Origin: Carettochelys insculpta
Lineage: Eukaryota; Chordata; Testudines; Carettochelyidae
DNA: 64,000 nucleotides
Direction of reading: 5' to 3'
NCBI RefSeq assembly: GCF_033958435.1
Contig: NC_134152.1
Span: forward strand, 25,084,001-25,148,000
Shown piece after piece: positions 33,936 through 45,601 of this stretch. A program made the translations under genes and the position numbers. Under the pieces are notes generated by a model. It saw only the letters and a program-made list of their open reading frames with translations, did no database searches and had not been told where the DNA came from. The stretch's first letter is position 1. The number at the start of each line of letters is the position of its first letter.

Positions 33936-34617
33936 GCGTCTCATTGTTTGTACGTATCCAGTGTCCATAGAAGTATGTGCATGAGTACTAGTGAAGTTTT
34001 TAATTAAGGAAAGCCAGACAAAAGCATTTGCTCAGCTAATGCCACTTAATCAGTGATGGATTTCACTGTGACTTCCAACATATTCCTCTCTTTAAATGTC
34101 TGTATTTTGTCACTTAAAGAGTCATTTGAAAATGACTGGCATTCCAAAACACAAGGAACAATTACATGCTTCCTAGGTCATCACATAAATATTTTATTGG
34201 CTGCAAAGAATGCAGACTCCCTAAAATTACAGCCAATCTGTAATCAAGTGGGTTTTAGCTTATATTTAACTGCCATTTCTTCACTGGAGTATGCAGATCA
34301 TCAACTTTCCCCGGTTACTTGTAAAGGAGCACTTCGGCTGCTCATTATCTGCAACACAATTTATTGCTACAAACAGGGCATTATGCTGTATTATCATGGA
34401 GACAGAGCCAATTGAAAGAGCTCTAAAGTCCCCAAAACTGGCTTGGAGATACACTTAAAGGAATTCATTGCTTCAAGACTGTAAATTATATTAATTCCCA
34501 GCTTGGCACTGTACATTGACTTAAGCAAAATAAAAGGAAAAGGCTAGATCCAGTTTCACTGAAGTCACTGGAAAGACTCTCCACTGAAGTGCAAAATGAA
34601 ATTGGTTTCAAGGTCTA
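33936..34617. other. Unannotated sequence
   Basis: Nothing recognised. A 120-codon open frame at 34053-34415 (+) has no known motif. Confidence 0.35.
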
Positions 34618-34962
34618 CAGTAGCCCCTCAACTCACACAAAGGTTTTGTTCTCGTGCAACCCTGCGTAAGTCAAATTTTGTATTACTAGGGAGAGCCAGG
34701 AAACTGACTAGCAATGCAGATCCCGGCTGCCCACCATTCACAAGAGCTGGTCAGTTTCTCTGCTCCTTTGGGAGCTGGAGCCTGACTCCCAGCTCCCCTG
34801 TTCACAGGAGACAGGAAACTGACTAGCACTGCAGCACTGGTCAGTTTCCCAGCTCCCCTGAGTGGCAGGCAGTGCAGATCCAGGCACAAGCTCCCCACCA
34901 CCCTGAATTGTGTTAAACTAATGTACACACAATTTGAGTGCATGTATCTTGGGGTTCTACTG
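34618..34962. mobile_element. Tc1/mariner-like MITE, probable
   Basis: The left end CAGTAGCCCCTCAACTCAC and the complement of the right end (CAGTAGAACCCCAAGATAC) are inverted repeats. The left flank is TA and the right flank is TT. Inside, GGAAACTGACTAGCA occurs twice in direct orientation and CTGGTCAGTTTC twice in inverted orientation. Confidence 0.6.
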
Positions 34963-35010
34963 TTTTGGCTATTACAATATTCGCCCTTGATCAGAATATT
35001 ATATCAGAAT

Positions 35011-36125
35011 GGGTGCGTCTACACTAGCCAGCTACTTTGAAGTAGCCAGCACAACGTCGAAATAGCACGCATCACATCTACACTCGCCGTGTGCTATTTC
35101 GATGTTGAAATCGACTTTAGGCGGTGAGACGTCGAAATTGCTATTCCCATCCAAAGATGGGAATAGTGCCCTACTTCGACGTTCAATGTGTAGACAATCC
35201 GCATCCCGCTACGTCGAAATAGCGGGGTCCTCCATGGCTGTGTCTACACGTGCCCCAAACTTCGAAATGGCCATGCAAATGGCCATCTCGAAGTTTACTA
35301 ATGAAGCGCTGAAATGCATATTCAGCGCTTCATTAGCATGCGGGCGGCAGCCGCGCTTCGAAATTGACGCTCCTTGCCGCCGTGCGGCGCGTCCAGACGG
35401 GGCTCCTTTTCGAAAGGATGCTGCCTTCTTCGAAGTCCCCTTATTCCCATGAGCTCATGGGAATAAGGGGACTTCGAAGTAGGCGGCGTCCTTTCGAAAA
35501 GGAGCCCCGTTTGGACGCGCCGCGCGGCAGCAAGGTGCGTCAATTTCGAAGCACGGCTGCCGCCCGCATGCTAATGAAGCGCTGAATATGCATTTCAGCG
35601 CTTCATTAGTAAATTTCGAAATGGCCATTTGCATGGCCATTTCGAAGTTTGGGGCACGTGTAGACGTAGCCCATGGCAGCCATCAGCTGAGGGGTTGAGA
35701 GATGTTCTGTCCAGCCCCTGCGGGGCCCTATGGTCACTGTGTGCAGCAACCCTTAGCCCAGGTCTTCTGGCTACTGCTGCTGCTGCAGCTGGGAGTCCAT
35801 GCTGCGTGCACAGGGTCTGCAACTGGTTGTCAGCTCTGCGGATCTCGTGCTGTGCAGGGCAAGTGTGTCTGGAAGCGGCCCTTTAAGGGAGTGGCTTGGG
35901 GCTTTGCTGGCCCCTGATTTCGACGGGGAGCACTTGTGTGTGTGGACGCTCCACATTTCCTTCTGGGGCGGCTCCTTTCGATGTTCCCCATCGCTACTTC
36001 GACGTGGAACGTCAATGGCACCAGCCCTGGAGGACGTGTAGACGATACACGCTGAAGTAGCCTATTTCGATGTCCTTACTTTGAAATAGGCTACTTCAAT
36101 GTATTGTGCTAGTGTAGACGTAGCC
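35011..36125 (-). mobile_element. MITE-1 copy 2, split by MITE-2
   Basis: The left end GGGTGCGTCTACACTAG and the right end CTAGTGTAGACGTAGCC are inverted repeats. AAT is duplicated at 35008-35010 and 36126-36128. After removing the nested element and its CAT duplication, the copy is about 676 bp and follows the other MITE-1 copies in minus orientation. The right third is more diverged (35920-36000). The 121-codon frame of copy 1 is shortened here to 75 codons at 35595-35822. Confidence 0.87.
35236..35671. mobile_element. MITE-2 full copy, near-perfect 436-bp palindrome, TSD CAT
   Basis: The left end GGCTGTGTCTACACGTGCCC and the complement of the right end (GGCTACGTCTACACGTGCCC) are inverted repeats. 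The two 218-bp arms are inverted copies almost base for base, meeting at CCCATGAGCTCATGGG (35447-35462). CAT is duplicated (35233-35235, 35672-35674). In other MITE-1 copies the same spot reads CCATGG without duplication, so the empty site is known. Non-coding, CpG-rich. Confidence 0.93.
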
Positions 36126-36128
36126 AAT

Positions 36129-37799
36129 GTGATCAAAAGGAACTGCATTTTCATGAGTTACTCTGTATAATTTTTAAAACATGTCGATGTCATTGTCACA
36201 AAGATAGAGCAATATTGTCTGAGAAATTCAAAGAGCGTAATGCTGCTGTGTTTGTCACAGTATGTTTTATGGATTGGGAGATTTCTTGTTTTTTCCACCT
36301 GTCTTTAACCTCTTGTCTTGCAATACTGGATAATATTTATTCAGTGTTACGTTGCAATCTCTGCACACATCTGGACAAGAGCAGACAAACAATTTGAACA
36401 AAATATTTTCTTTCAAGTTTAGATTTGTTTCATTTTTGGCTATTGCTCAGCAAATGTCTTTCCTTGCGATGGGATTCATGAAGCAGAAGTTTTATTCTCC
36501 ATTTGCACCATTTCCTGCATAAATGTCATGTTCTCAAGAAAGGAGAACTTAGACTGAGAAAAGGATTTTATTATGCCCTAGATTTACTAACAAAAGCTTT
36601 AAACATCAACTGAGCCTCATTAAGGGGGAATAAGCAAAAATGCCACAAAGGAGCTTGCTGTCTCTTGTAGCCTCATGAAACAAGAGTGGGCATGATTTTC
36701 CAACAGATAAGAAGTTACTCACTATGTTCAGATTCAAAGTTTCTGGCTCCATGAAGATCACAGACAGAGATATCTAAGGCCATGGCTTGTAAAGAGGTTG
36801 CCAAAAGGAAAGAAACCTTTTTGCGTGGAAGTCCAGGGATCCTCTCCTGTTAATTTTCAGTGTGCACAGTGCAATCCTCAGTATTTTAGAAGACCGATTG
36901 TAGGCTGAGGATTTACAGAAGGAGTGGGGAAAGCTAAGGAATAGGGTTATATGCATTTATGCTTTGCTTAACACCAGTAAACTTGGGCTCAAACACATGC
37001 ATGTATTCCCCCACCCACAATTTCTGAAATATTCTAAAACATGCTACAGTTTTCAAAAAATGTCTAATATTTTTGCATGTGCAATAGCTCGACTTTCAGA
37101 GGGAACATACTGAGTAATTTCAGAGAATCAGGCCCCTCAGATTGGAACCCCTAATACTGAGGCACCCCAGAAAGATTAGGCACTGTTGAAAATTTGTGAC
37201 AGACTCAAGATGCTCTAAACATACTTGACAATTAAGTGGTTTCTTTTTCTCCTTGGCTACTGTAGGGTCACTGGACTCCAAGGACAAGATCTGCACCTAG
37301 CCCCCAAAACAGCCTCACAAGGAATTCATTTCTGTCTTTGCTTCTCATTTCTTTCAGATGAAGATTTTTGCCCAATATTCCAGCCCAGTTTTATCATTTC
37401 TACACCTAGTTCCCACAGCTCTCACACCTTATCCTTTCCATGTTAAATCATCTATTTCTCCTTGTTCCTCTTCTGACTTTTAGATCCTCTCCTTGTTCTG
37501 TTTTCCCACTCTCCCTAAATACCCTTATTTAGCTTTTCTCCTCCTTCCCCCACAGCCTCTCTAAAACATTCTCTGGCTGTTGAATAATTCTCTGTCTTCC
37601 ACTTCTAACAAGCCCCAGAATTCTCTACTTCTCTAGACCACACTAATCCCTTCTCCCACACAACCTCTCCCTTCAGTTAATATTGTGCTTCCTCAGCAAT
37701 ATCACCTGACTCCAAATACCCCTAATTTTCTCCTTTGGCTCCCAGTCTGTGCGCTGTTACCCTCATATAACACCACACCCCATATTCATGATTGTAATA
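36129..37799. other. Unannotated sequence
   Basis: No gene or repeat is recognised. 37370-37760 is pyrimidine-rich. Confidence 0.4.
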
Positions 37800-38690
37800 T
37801 AATTATGAGAGGCTTATTCCACACCTGGTGGTAAACCTTCCTGAGAAAGGCTCCAGGTAGCTTGCAAGTAATGAATGGTTTGTCTCATCAAGGTATGCAA
37901 GGTTATGTGACCAGTCTACTTGATGTTTGACTCCATTTTGGAATGTCTCTATTTTCCCATAAACTGGTCAGAGAAGCAAGTTTAAAACAAAGGGTTCCTG
38001 CTCTATGACAAACCATATAAGGCAGGGAGAGACATCATCAGTGGTTCTTCATTCCCTTCTGAAGATGACTCCTGGAAACACCTGAAAGACAAAGACTGAA
38101 TGGGGAGAAGCGCTGAACCAAGTGTAAAGGGGTTTCTAGCCTGCTTATGAAAACTTGGGGATCCCAAGCTACAAAGCAGCTGAAGCTTATGCCTTGAGAG
38201 TCTGCAAGCATCATGAGTTAGGGTGAAAGACTGTACATTCAAATCCTATCTTTCTAATGTGTTAAGACTAATTTGTATACTTATTGGATAATCTAGGGTT
38301 ATCACATCAAAACAAAGGACACCCCTGGAAGGGCATAGATTTGTATCAGTATCTACCAACTCACGCTATGTACTATATTTACTATAACACATTAACACAA
38401 CATGAGTTGGTAGATACTGATACAAATCTACACCCTTGCAGAGATGTCCTCTTTTTTATATGGTAACCCTGATAAGCTGCTTTGTTCTGTTTGCTGTCAC
38501 TTACAATCATTTGAAAGCAATTTTTCTGTAGCTGAGAAACTTATCTTATGGTTTAATCTAAACCAGTAAGTTTGAATTGAAGTGCCTGGGAATCTTAACT
38601 CAAAGGCTGTTGCATTTCTTTTCATAGCGAGGGAGAGGGGAACTGGATAATAAATTGATACCAGTCAGGGTTTTGTCCAGGTCACAGCAC
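37800..38690 (+). mobile_element. Possible LTR or other retroelement fragment
   Basis: This block contains ACCATATAAGGCAGGGAGAG (a TATA-like site near 38013) and a GAGGGAGAGGGGAACTGGATAA segment. It ends with ACCAGTCAGGGTTTTGTCC near 38675, and a hairpin MITE interrupts it. These read like repeat sequence I associate with turtle LTR-type repeats, but I cannot identify the termini or a duplication. A tentative call. Confidence 0.25.
38295..38470. mobile_element. Hairpin hAT MITE, 8-bp TSD
   Basis: The ends AGGGTTATCACAT and the complement of the right end (AGGGTTACCATAT) are inverted repeats. An almost perfect second inverted repeat lies inside: TAGATTTGTATCAGTATCTA at 38337-38356 and its complement at 38412-38431. 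Flanks GATAATCT (38287-38294) and GATAAGCT (38471-38478) match at seven of eight positions. At 176 bp the element folds into a single long hairpin. Confidence 0.82.
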
Positions 38691-38699
38691 TATATCTCT

Positions 38700-38880
38700 G
38701 GGGGATAGCTCAGTGGTTTGAGCGCTGGCCTGCTAAACTCTCAGGTTGTGAGCTCAGTGCTTCAGGGGGCCATTTAGGGAATCTGGGACAAACAGAAAGA
38801 GTGGGGGGGTGCTTGGCCAGCAGAGGGGACTGGACTTGATGACCTCTCAAGCTCTTTTTCCAGCTCTGTGAGATGTGTAA
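38700..38880 (+). mobile_element. Turtle tRNA-derived SINE (PolIII/Cry type)
   Basis: The head GGGGATAGCTCAGTGGTTTG contains an RNA polymerase III A-box (TAGCTCAGTGG at 38706-38716) and derives from a tRNA. The B-box region (GGTTGTGAGCTCAGTG) is decayed. The body has GGGGGCCATTTAGGG and the tail GGACTTGATGACCTCTCAAG, shared with CR1. This head-body-tail layout is the known turtle PolIII/SINE, mobilised by a CR1-like LINE. The tail match shows why. Confidence 0.9.
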
Positions 38881-40283
38881 GTCCTAGGCTGGGAAGCTGA
38901 CAGTTATTTTGTCTGTAGACTCTCCATTATTGGTTCCTGCAGTGTCTGGTCAGAAAGCCTGCATGTAACTGCATCTGGGTGTGTCCCTATCTGTGTGACT
39001 GCCTGTGGATGTGTAGGGCTGGGAACGGGTCTATAGCTTGTCACAGCAACACAATGTGAGAGGATACCAGGCTGATGAGGTAGAACCCTCAGCAGTATCC
39101 CAGTTCCAGATTGCACCCTGGGGGAACCCGTCAGACACAATTCTATCTTTTCATTGTCCTGAATCATTTTCTTTTGTTTCCTCAGACTTTTTCCCCACCA
39201 CTGGGCACCTAACCCATCCTCACCTGCCCAACATTCCCAGTCAGTATTCTGGCTTCCACTTCATCCTTTTGTCCTAGCACCCGTCTCAGGTGAGGAGTCA
39301 GCTGGCCCATTATGAAAACAAAATAGCAGGTTTTGTTTGTCTTGGGAAATAGGCAGCTTTTAGCAATCATCAGCATTTGCATTCTGATGGCTTGTCTGTC
39401 CAGCCAAAATGAATAAGGCATTTCCCCAAGGGTGGTAATTGAGGAACTACAGTTGTCTTGCCAGCAGATTCTTTCTGCTGGCCTCTGCTCATAAGACACA
39501 ACTAGGATATTATCCTGTCTCAATGCCTGAGAATCAGGGCATACTGAGTAGTCAAATTCCCTCTAGTTTAGGTAGTCATTCAACCTCATTGACCACAGCA
39601 GGTGGTAATATTGCAGTGCTGTGTTGAGGAGATGCATACTGCAGCACTCACAGGACTTCAGGTTTCTGATCCAACAACCAGAAACCATTCAGAAATAACA
39701 TACATAGGGTTTCCTTTCTCTTCCAGTACTAAAAATTGATCATTTAAGAGTAGCACTTTCCTTTCAGCCTGCCTTCTGCATTCTCACCCTTCCTCTTTTG
39801 CTTTGCCCTGCATTGCCAATTTGCTGCTCGACCGAACTAATTTGTCTTTTCCCACAGGGCTGCAAATATGCACCTCGCTCCCAATAATGCTAATGTCAGA
39901 TACGTGTGTACGCATAGGGAAGAACAGCTGAAAGGGCTTCTGTGGGTCACAGGACCAGCTCCTGTGCTAAGCGATTTAGACTGTGACCTTTCCAATGCTT
40001 TGCAACAGGCATCTGGTAATTCGTAGCTGTTTTGAAAGCCATACCTTCATTTTCTCCGCTGCAGCTATTTGCAGGTTTGCCAGGTTAGTGAGGATAAACA
40101 CAACATTAGAGTGAAACAGAAATGAAAAGAGGAGCTAAGGACAAAACACTCTAAAGCAGTCTCTATAATCATTCTGCCCTAAAGGTCCTCTTCATGGAGG
40201 ACACGCACAATGACAGTCATAGAGTTTAAGGGCAGAAGGGCTCATCAGATCATCTAGTTTGGCCTCCTGTATGTCACACCATA
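38881..40283. other. Unannotated sequence
   Basis: No gene or repeat is recognised. Confidence 0.4.
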
Positions 40284-40993
40284 GCTGTGTCTACATGTGC
40301 ACGCTACTTCAAAGTAGCGGCACTAACTTCGAAATAGCGCCCGTCGCGGCTACACGCGTCGGGCGCTATTTCGAAGTTAACTTCGACATTAGGCGGTGAG
40401 ACGTCAAAGTCGCTAACCTCATGAGGGGATCGGAATAGCGCCCTACTTCGACGTTCAACGTCGAAGTAGGGACCGTGTAGACGATCTGCGTCCCGCAACG
40501 TCGAAATTGCTGGGTCCTCCATGGCGGCCATCAGCTGGGGGGTTGAGAGATGCTCTCTCTCCAGCCCCTGCGGGGCTCTATGGTCACCGTGGGCAGCAGC
40601 CCTTAGCCCAGGGCTTCTGGCTGCTGCTGCGGCAGCTGGGGATCCATGCTGCAGGCACAGGGTCTGCAATCAGTTGTCGGCTCTGTGTATCTTGTGTTGG
40701 TTAGTGCAACTGTGTCTGGGAGGGGCCCTTTAAGGGAGCGGCTTGCTGTTGAGTCCGCCCTGTGACTCTGTCTGCAGCTGTGCCGGGCACCCTTATTTCG
40801 ATGTGTGCTACTTTGGCGTATAGACGTACCCTCGCAGCGCCTATTTCGATGTGGTGCCGCGCAACGTCGAAGTTGAACGTCGACGTTGCCAGCCCTGGAG
40901 GACGTGTAGACGTTATTCATCGAAATAGACTATTTCGATGTTGCTACATCGAAATAAGCTATTTCGATGTTGGCTTCACGTGTAGACGTAGCC
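40284..40993 (-). mobile_element. MITE-1 copy 3
   Basis: Minus-strand copy closely similar to 20106-20804. The right end reads CACGTGTAGACGTAGCC, and the left end GCTGTGTCTACATGTGCACG has lost one base. ATA occurs on both sides (40281-40283, 40994-40996). The two overlapping frames are open: 121 codons (40304-40669) and 105 codons (40603-40920). CpGs are largely kept, suggesting a young copy. Confidence 0.88.
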
Positions 40994-40996
40994 ATA

Positions 40997-41745
40997 GTGT
41001 GTCATGGTGTATTTGCTACACCAAGCAGCAGTGGAAATTATTACAGCACACGCTAGAATAGAAAATTACCTGCCACAAGCACGGATGAGAAGGGACTGAG
41101 ATGCACCTACGACAAAGCCCCTGAAGAGGCAGGGAGGTGACTGAGAGATGCCCAAATAATCCTGGCAAGTTACCCACCTGCTGCAGGGGAAGGTAACCCC
41201 TTCTCCCCACCACCCCTTGGGTACCTGCCAAATTGCATTGGGAGAAAAACTCCCTCCCCCACCCCCGAGCAGATGGCAGTCACTTACTTACATGCTTAGG
41301 ATTTAAGAAACAGCCAACCAAGCATTTGAAAGAAAGAATGGTCAGTGTCACCTTGCAGCCCTGGTTCTCCCCATCCACTGTCCCATTTCCAGCCATGGCG
41401 GAATGCTTCCAAGGGAGGACAGTAAAAGGAAGTCATAGAATAGGTTGAGGGTGGGGAATCCCTTCTTGGCCTCTGCAGATTGCTGGCTGAAACCCTATAG
41501 CATGCACTTTTAGAAATATAAAACATAAAGTGGTCATGAGTTCAAGGACCGTTGGGCCCTGTCTCCCAGTTGTCACATGCAACCCTGACATACAAATGCA
41601 CTCATAATTTACACTGCGTTGAACCTCTTAACACACACACACACACTACAAATTAATTAAACCATATCTGGAGTATAGTTCTGTCTCTGCTTTTGCAGAG
41701 AGCATGATGCTCAGCCCCTGAGGCATTGGCCATATAAAACTGACC
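40997..41745. other. Unannotated sequence
   Basis: Nothing recognised except a short (CA)n run at 41632-41645. Confidence 0.4.
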
Positions 41746-42150
41746 GGCTACAGTTACACTACAGTGCTCTATTGACACAGGTCACTGTCAGAAGACATTT
41801 CCTGACAAAACTTCTATTAACAGAGTGCAGCCACACACACAGAAGACAATTGAAAGAGTGCTCCATTCTGTTGACAGAGCAGTCAAACTGCCTGGCTGCT
41901 TTCTCGACAAAACAGGCACCCGAAAGTGCAGCAGAGAGGACTGTCCATTGTTTTGAATGCCCTGTCTTTCAAGAGAAGACCCCCACCTGGAGTGTCCACA
42001 CAGCTTTTTTTGTTGAAAGAATCTGTCAACAGTAACATTGTGCCTCATGGCTGAGGGTCAGAACTCTGCTGGTGAAAGTTCTGAGTTTTGTTGAAGAAAC
42101 TGTGGACAAACCCCATTTTGTGTGTGGACATTCCTCCAGTTTATACCGAA
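41746..42150. mobile_element. MITE-5 relative, right end unclear
   Basis: The left end GGCTACAGTTACACTACAG and a body rich in TGTTGACAGAG, TTCTCGACAAAAC and CTGTGGACAAACCCC segments resemble 8839-9102. A right terminus is not visible, so the end is approximate. Confidence 0.55.
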
Positions 42151-42216
42151 TAGAAATCATTGGAACTTAAGCCATTGATGAAGTCAGAAGGAATTTAGCT
42201 TTGAGAGACACTAGAA

Positions 42217-42582
42217 GAGGGATGGGCAACTTATGCTCATGAATGGATGGCACAAGTGGCCCTCCTTCATCTCAGTGGTCCACAAGATTGTCATCCCCAA
42301 ATGACAATCACCAAATGGTCTCTCAAGACAGGGTGGTTTTGCTAACTGTGCTTGAAAACCTCGAATATGTGGGATGTGCCAATCAAGCCATAGCAACACT
42401 TTGCTGGGATGCAGAGGGAGCATATGGCTTTCACAGTCAACGTGTGCTGTCAGCACGCACTTTACTTCCTGTCCCATTGCACTGCATACGTACCTGGCAA
42501 CCCTGCATGTGCACAAAGGTAAACAAAATGTCTCATGGGCCATGTATAGAATCCTGATGGTGCTGCAGGTTGCCCATCACTG
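42217..42582. mobile_element. hAT MITE, 8-bp TSD
   Basis: The left end GAGGGATGGGCAAC and the right end GTTGCCCATCACTG are inverted repeats. Flanks CACTAGAA (42209-42216) and CACTAAAA (42583-42590) match at seven of eight positions. Non-coding; 366 bp. Confidence 0.85.
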
Positions 42583-42590
42583 CACTAAAA

Positions 42591-44049
42591 GAACTCATCT
42601 GCTATTCTCACAAGTGCTGTATTCGTGCTATTGATTGTGAGAGAGAAACACAATTAAAAATGGCACCGACCTTGCATGTTTAATTATGGTCAAAAAGTGT
42701 GTAACAGTGGCTTGTAAGGGAGCTGTTGGTATCTTGTTTTCTGGTCACCACAAACTAGATCAGTTTTTTTGTAAGATCTCCAGGTTGAGTTAGCAGTGCC
42801 GGCAATTGGAAAGAAAAAAAAAAGTGGTCCTTGGACTAGTAAACAGGGCAAATTACATAAGAGAACCCCACAAAGTCACACCGAATACAATTTTAATAAC
42901 ACTTCCACATCTTGGGCACTTTGTTTTTCCACACCCCTTGTCTGGCTCCCGTACTTTATTGTCCCTTCTTTCTTCCTCCCTTTGGCTTTGATGCAGTGCC
43001 CATGGGAGTTAAAAGGAATTTTTCCATTGACTTCAGTTGGCTAGGCTGACTTGCTTGTCTCATTCTCTGAGTTATTCATTTAAAATGCAGGGTTCTTTTT
43101 AACAGCTTTCTAGACATGACGTGGCATGCTTAGGTGGCTGGATGATGGACAGCCTGCATAACTATGAATTTATTTTTTTAAATCAAAGCAGCCAAGTGTC
43201 ATATGAATTTCCACATAGCCCCGAGGACAGCAGGATAAACGCTGCATCTCGGTTCATTCACCAGCATGCCAAGAATGTAACATCAGTTGGGGTCCTGAGC
43301 ATGGTCTGAGGACAGAGAATAGAACATAGAATTTTTTCAGTTTCTCCTTACCCATCAGTATACATTCTTTTGAAATGAAACAACCCCAAAACAACCTTCT
43401 GCCCCTCCCCTCCAAAAAAAAAAAAAGTTGAAATGCTTCTTTTTAAGTTTCCAGCTTTGGCTTTATCTATGACTGCAGAGCCCAGGACTACCCTATTAAA
43501 AATATTAGAATGTATTATATGCAAATTAGGATTTTATTGTCTTTCATCTCACAAAGGCTAATCACATTACAGATGACAGCCTTCGTCTCAAAAATAGTTT
43601 TTAATACAAATTGCCATTGACTATATTTACAGTGTCACTTTTAATCAACCAAACTGTCAGACTGATGAACTTTTACAAACTATGTTGCACATGATGAAGG
43701 CGAAAAGTGGATGCAAGTGCTTTTGGCTTTTACTTGACTGCCCCTTTCATGCCAATTGTTACCGATTTGGTAGTTTTACCTTCCTATTTCCTTTGGGAAA
43801 TGCTGAATAGAAGCACACTATTTCAAAGGAAGTAATCTCTGCTCAGGGTTGAACATTTTGTCTTTGTAATTACCCTTGCCCTTTTGAAGAATTAATAAAT
43901 GTAAGCTAACTATAACTATCTGAGTGCAGATAGCCTTCCTAACTGCTGCTCTGTCACCAGGTCGCATTTAGCTATGGTTAATGAAATACTCCAGTAAGGA
44001 CTCTGCCAGACTTTTTATTTTTATTCCTGAAGGTGATTCCACACTCAGC
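42591..44049. other. Unannotated sequence
   Basis: No gene or repeat is recognised beyond an A-rich run near 43420. Confidence 0.4.
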
Positions 44050-44980
44050 TTCTCATGTGTGTGTATCTTCTATGGGGGTGGGGAAGCCTTGGCTCATGGT
44101 CTGGATCTGGACCAGTTTCTTACCTGGATTTGGACCCCAAGGCTCAGGGCTCCCTTCCCCAGCATCTGGCCTGTAGCAGGGTGGGGGTGTGGAGCCCCGA
44201 ATCTCCTGGGCCAGAGCCAGGCAAGCCAGGGCTTGATCAGGCCCCTGGGTTCTCACAGGCTGCAGAGGGGAAAGAGCTTGCTTTGCGCGGCTCTGCTGCC
44301 ACTCACTGCCATTACTCCAGCCAGGGAAAGGGGAGGAGAAGGGCAACGCTGCCTGGAGGCTTTATTCCATGGCTTTGATTGGCCAGATTTCTGGCCAGTC
44401 AGAGCAGAGGAAGGCAGTGCCTGGGAGCAGGGGGAGGGGGCACAGAGCCATTTGCATCACAGAGGGTGCTGCACAGGTAAGCTGCACTCTGTTGCCCAGG
44501 CCCTGTGCCCCTCGATTGCTCCTGCACTCCCCCCACTCAGGGCCCCTCATGCAACTTCCCCACCCCCACCCTGCTTCCGACTCCTGACCCTCTCCTTCAC
44601 CCCTCACTTCCAGATCCCGCATCCAAAACCTTTCCGCACCCCCTTCCGTCCAGCTCACCCACCTGCAGCCCAGTCTTCCATCCTGCCCCTTCCCTTTTTG
44701 CCCACCCCAGCCCACTTCTGCACCCCCTCCCTCCCAGACCTCTCAGTTCCCAGCCCACTCCTGCACTCTCCCTCCTGCTTAGACCCCCCACACCCTAAGC
44801 CACTTCCTGGCAGCTGCCTCCCACACTGAACCCCTCCTTTTGGCCCCACGCCAGAGCCAAGAGGGGTGCACATTAAAAATGTACTAGCTGTGCCCTCCCA
44901 GTGGCTTCTGACCCCCAAAAAGATGCCCCACCCGATTCTACAAGTGTTACCAGCTGTGCCATTCACCAGCCAGTGTTCAG
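44050..44980. repeat. C-rich repeat block, possibly hAT-derived
   Basis: Very C-rich on the plus strand. 44520-44830 is a decayed array of CTCCTGCACTCC, CCCACCC and CTCCC units. The first half contains GATTGGCCAGATTTCTGGCC, which I associate with hAT-type repeats of turtles. A 282-codon frame at 43981-44829 and several antisense frames exist only because the block lacks A/T-rich stop codons. The translation is low-complexity Pro/Leu/Ser. Confidence 0.4.
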
Positions 44981-45593
44981 CTAACATCTGAAAAACCTCA
45001 GCCACATGCTAGCATTTTCTGTGACTTTTCCCCAGTGCCTGGTAAACACTGGATTTAAAATACACATAGGGACATTTCAGTTATATTTAAAGGCGTATGC
45101 AGAAGCCGTGAGGGTTGGAAAGCAGGGTATGTGGTGCTGCAGCAGGTTCCATGAGGGCAAACTAGACAGGAATTGATTTGTATCCCAGAAAGGTGCAACG
45201 GATCCATCTCATCAGTGTGCTAACAAATGCCACTTGTGATGTCTTCAAACGTACATGTTTCCAAAATGCTTTGCCCAGCATTCTGCTGCTGACGATTTGG
45301 GCAGCGAGTCAAAGACATGTTGACTGTCTCTAAAGCCAAAATGAAGGGAATCTCAGTTCTTGCTAAAGGACAAAGGGCTAATGAGAAAGGTCACTCTGCA
45401 ATCCAGATTGTTCTCTTGCTGTGGTATCTGTAAATAAATAGGGGCTTGGTATGCTGGTCTGTAATCAATCACAGCTATGGGACAAAGTGTATAACAGCAA
45501 GAGAAACATTATGGTATTTTTAGGGCCAGTATGAAACTAAACTGATTTGTACCTTCTGAAGAGCTGGTGATTCAGCCGTCTGTGGCCTTTAGA
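44981..45593. other. Unannotated sequence
   Basis: Nothing recognised. Confidence 0.4.
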
Positions 45594-45601
45594 TGCTAGC
45601 A

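Noticed and set aside
34618..34962. CRISPR-like repeats (GGAAACTGACTAGCA twice, with inverted copies)
   Set aside because: Only two direct copies with unequal spacing occur inside a TIR element of a vertebrate genome.
38706..38780. tRNA gene
   Set aside because: The tRNA-like head with A-box is part of a SINE. The cloverleaf is incomplete, the B-box is decayed and the sequence runs into a LINE-type tail.
43981..44829. 282-codon open frame, the longest in the window
   Set aside because: It lies in a C-rich repeat block. The product is low-complexity Pro/Leu/Ser, and several other frames on both strands are open too. Stop codons are simply rare in this composition.
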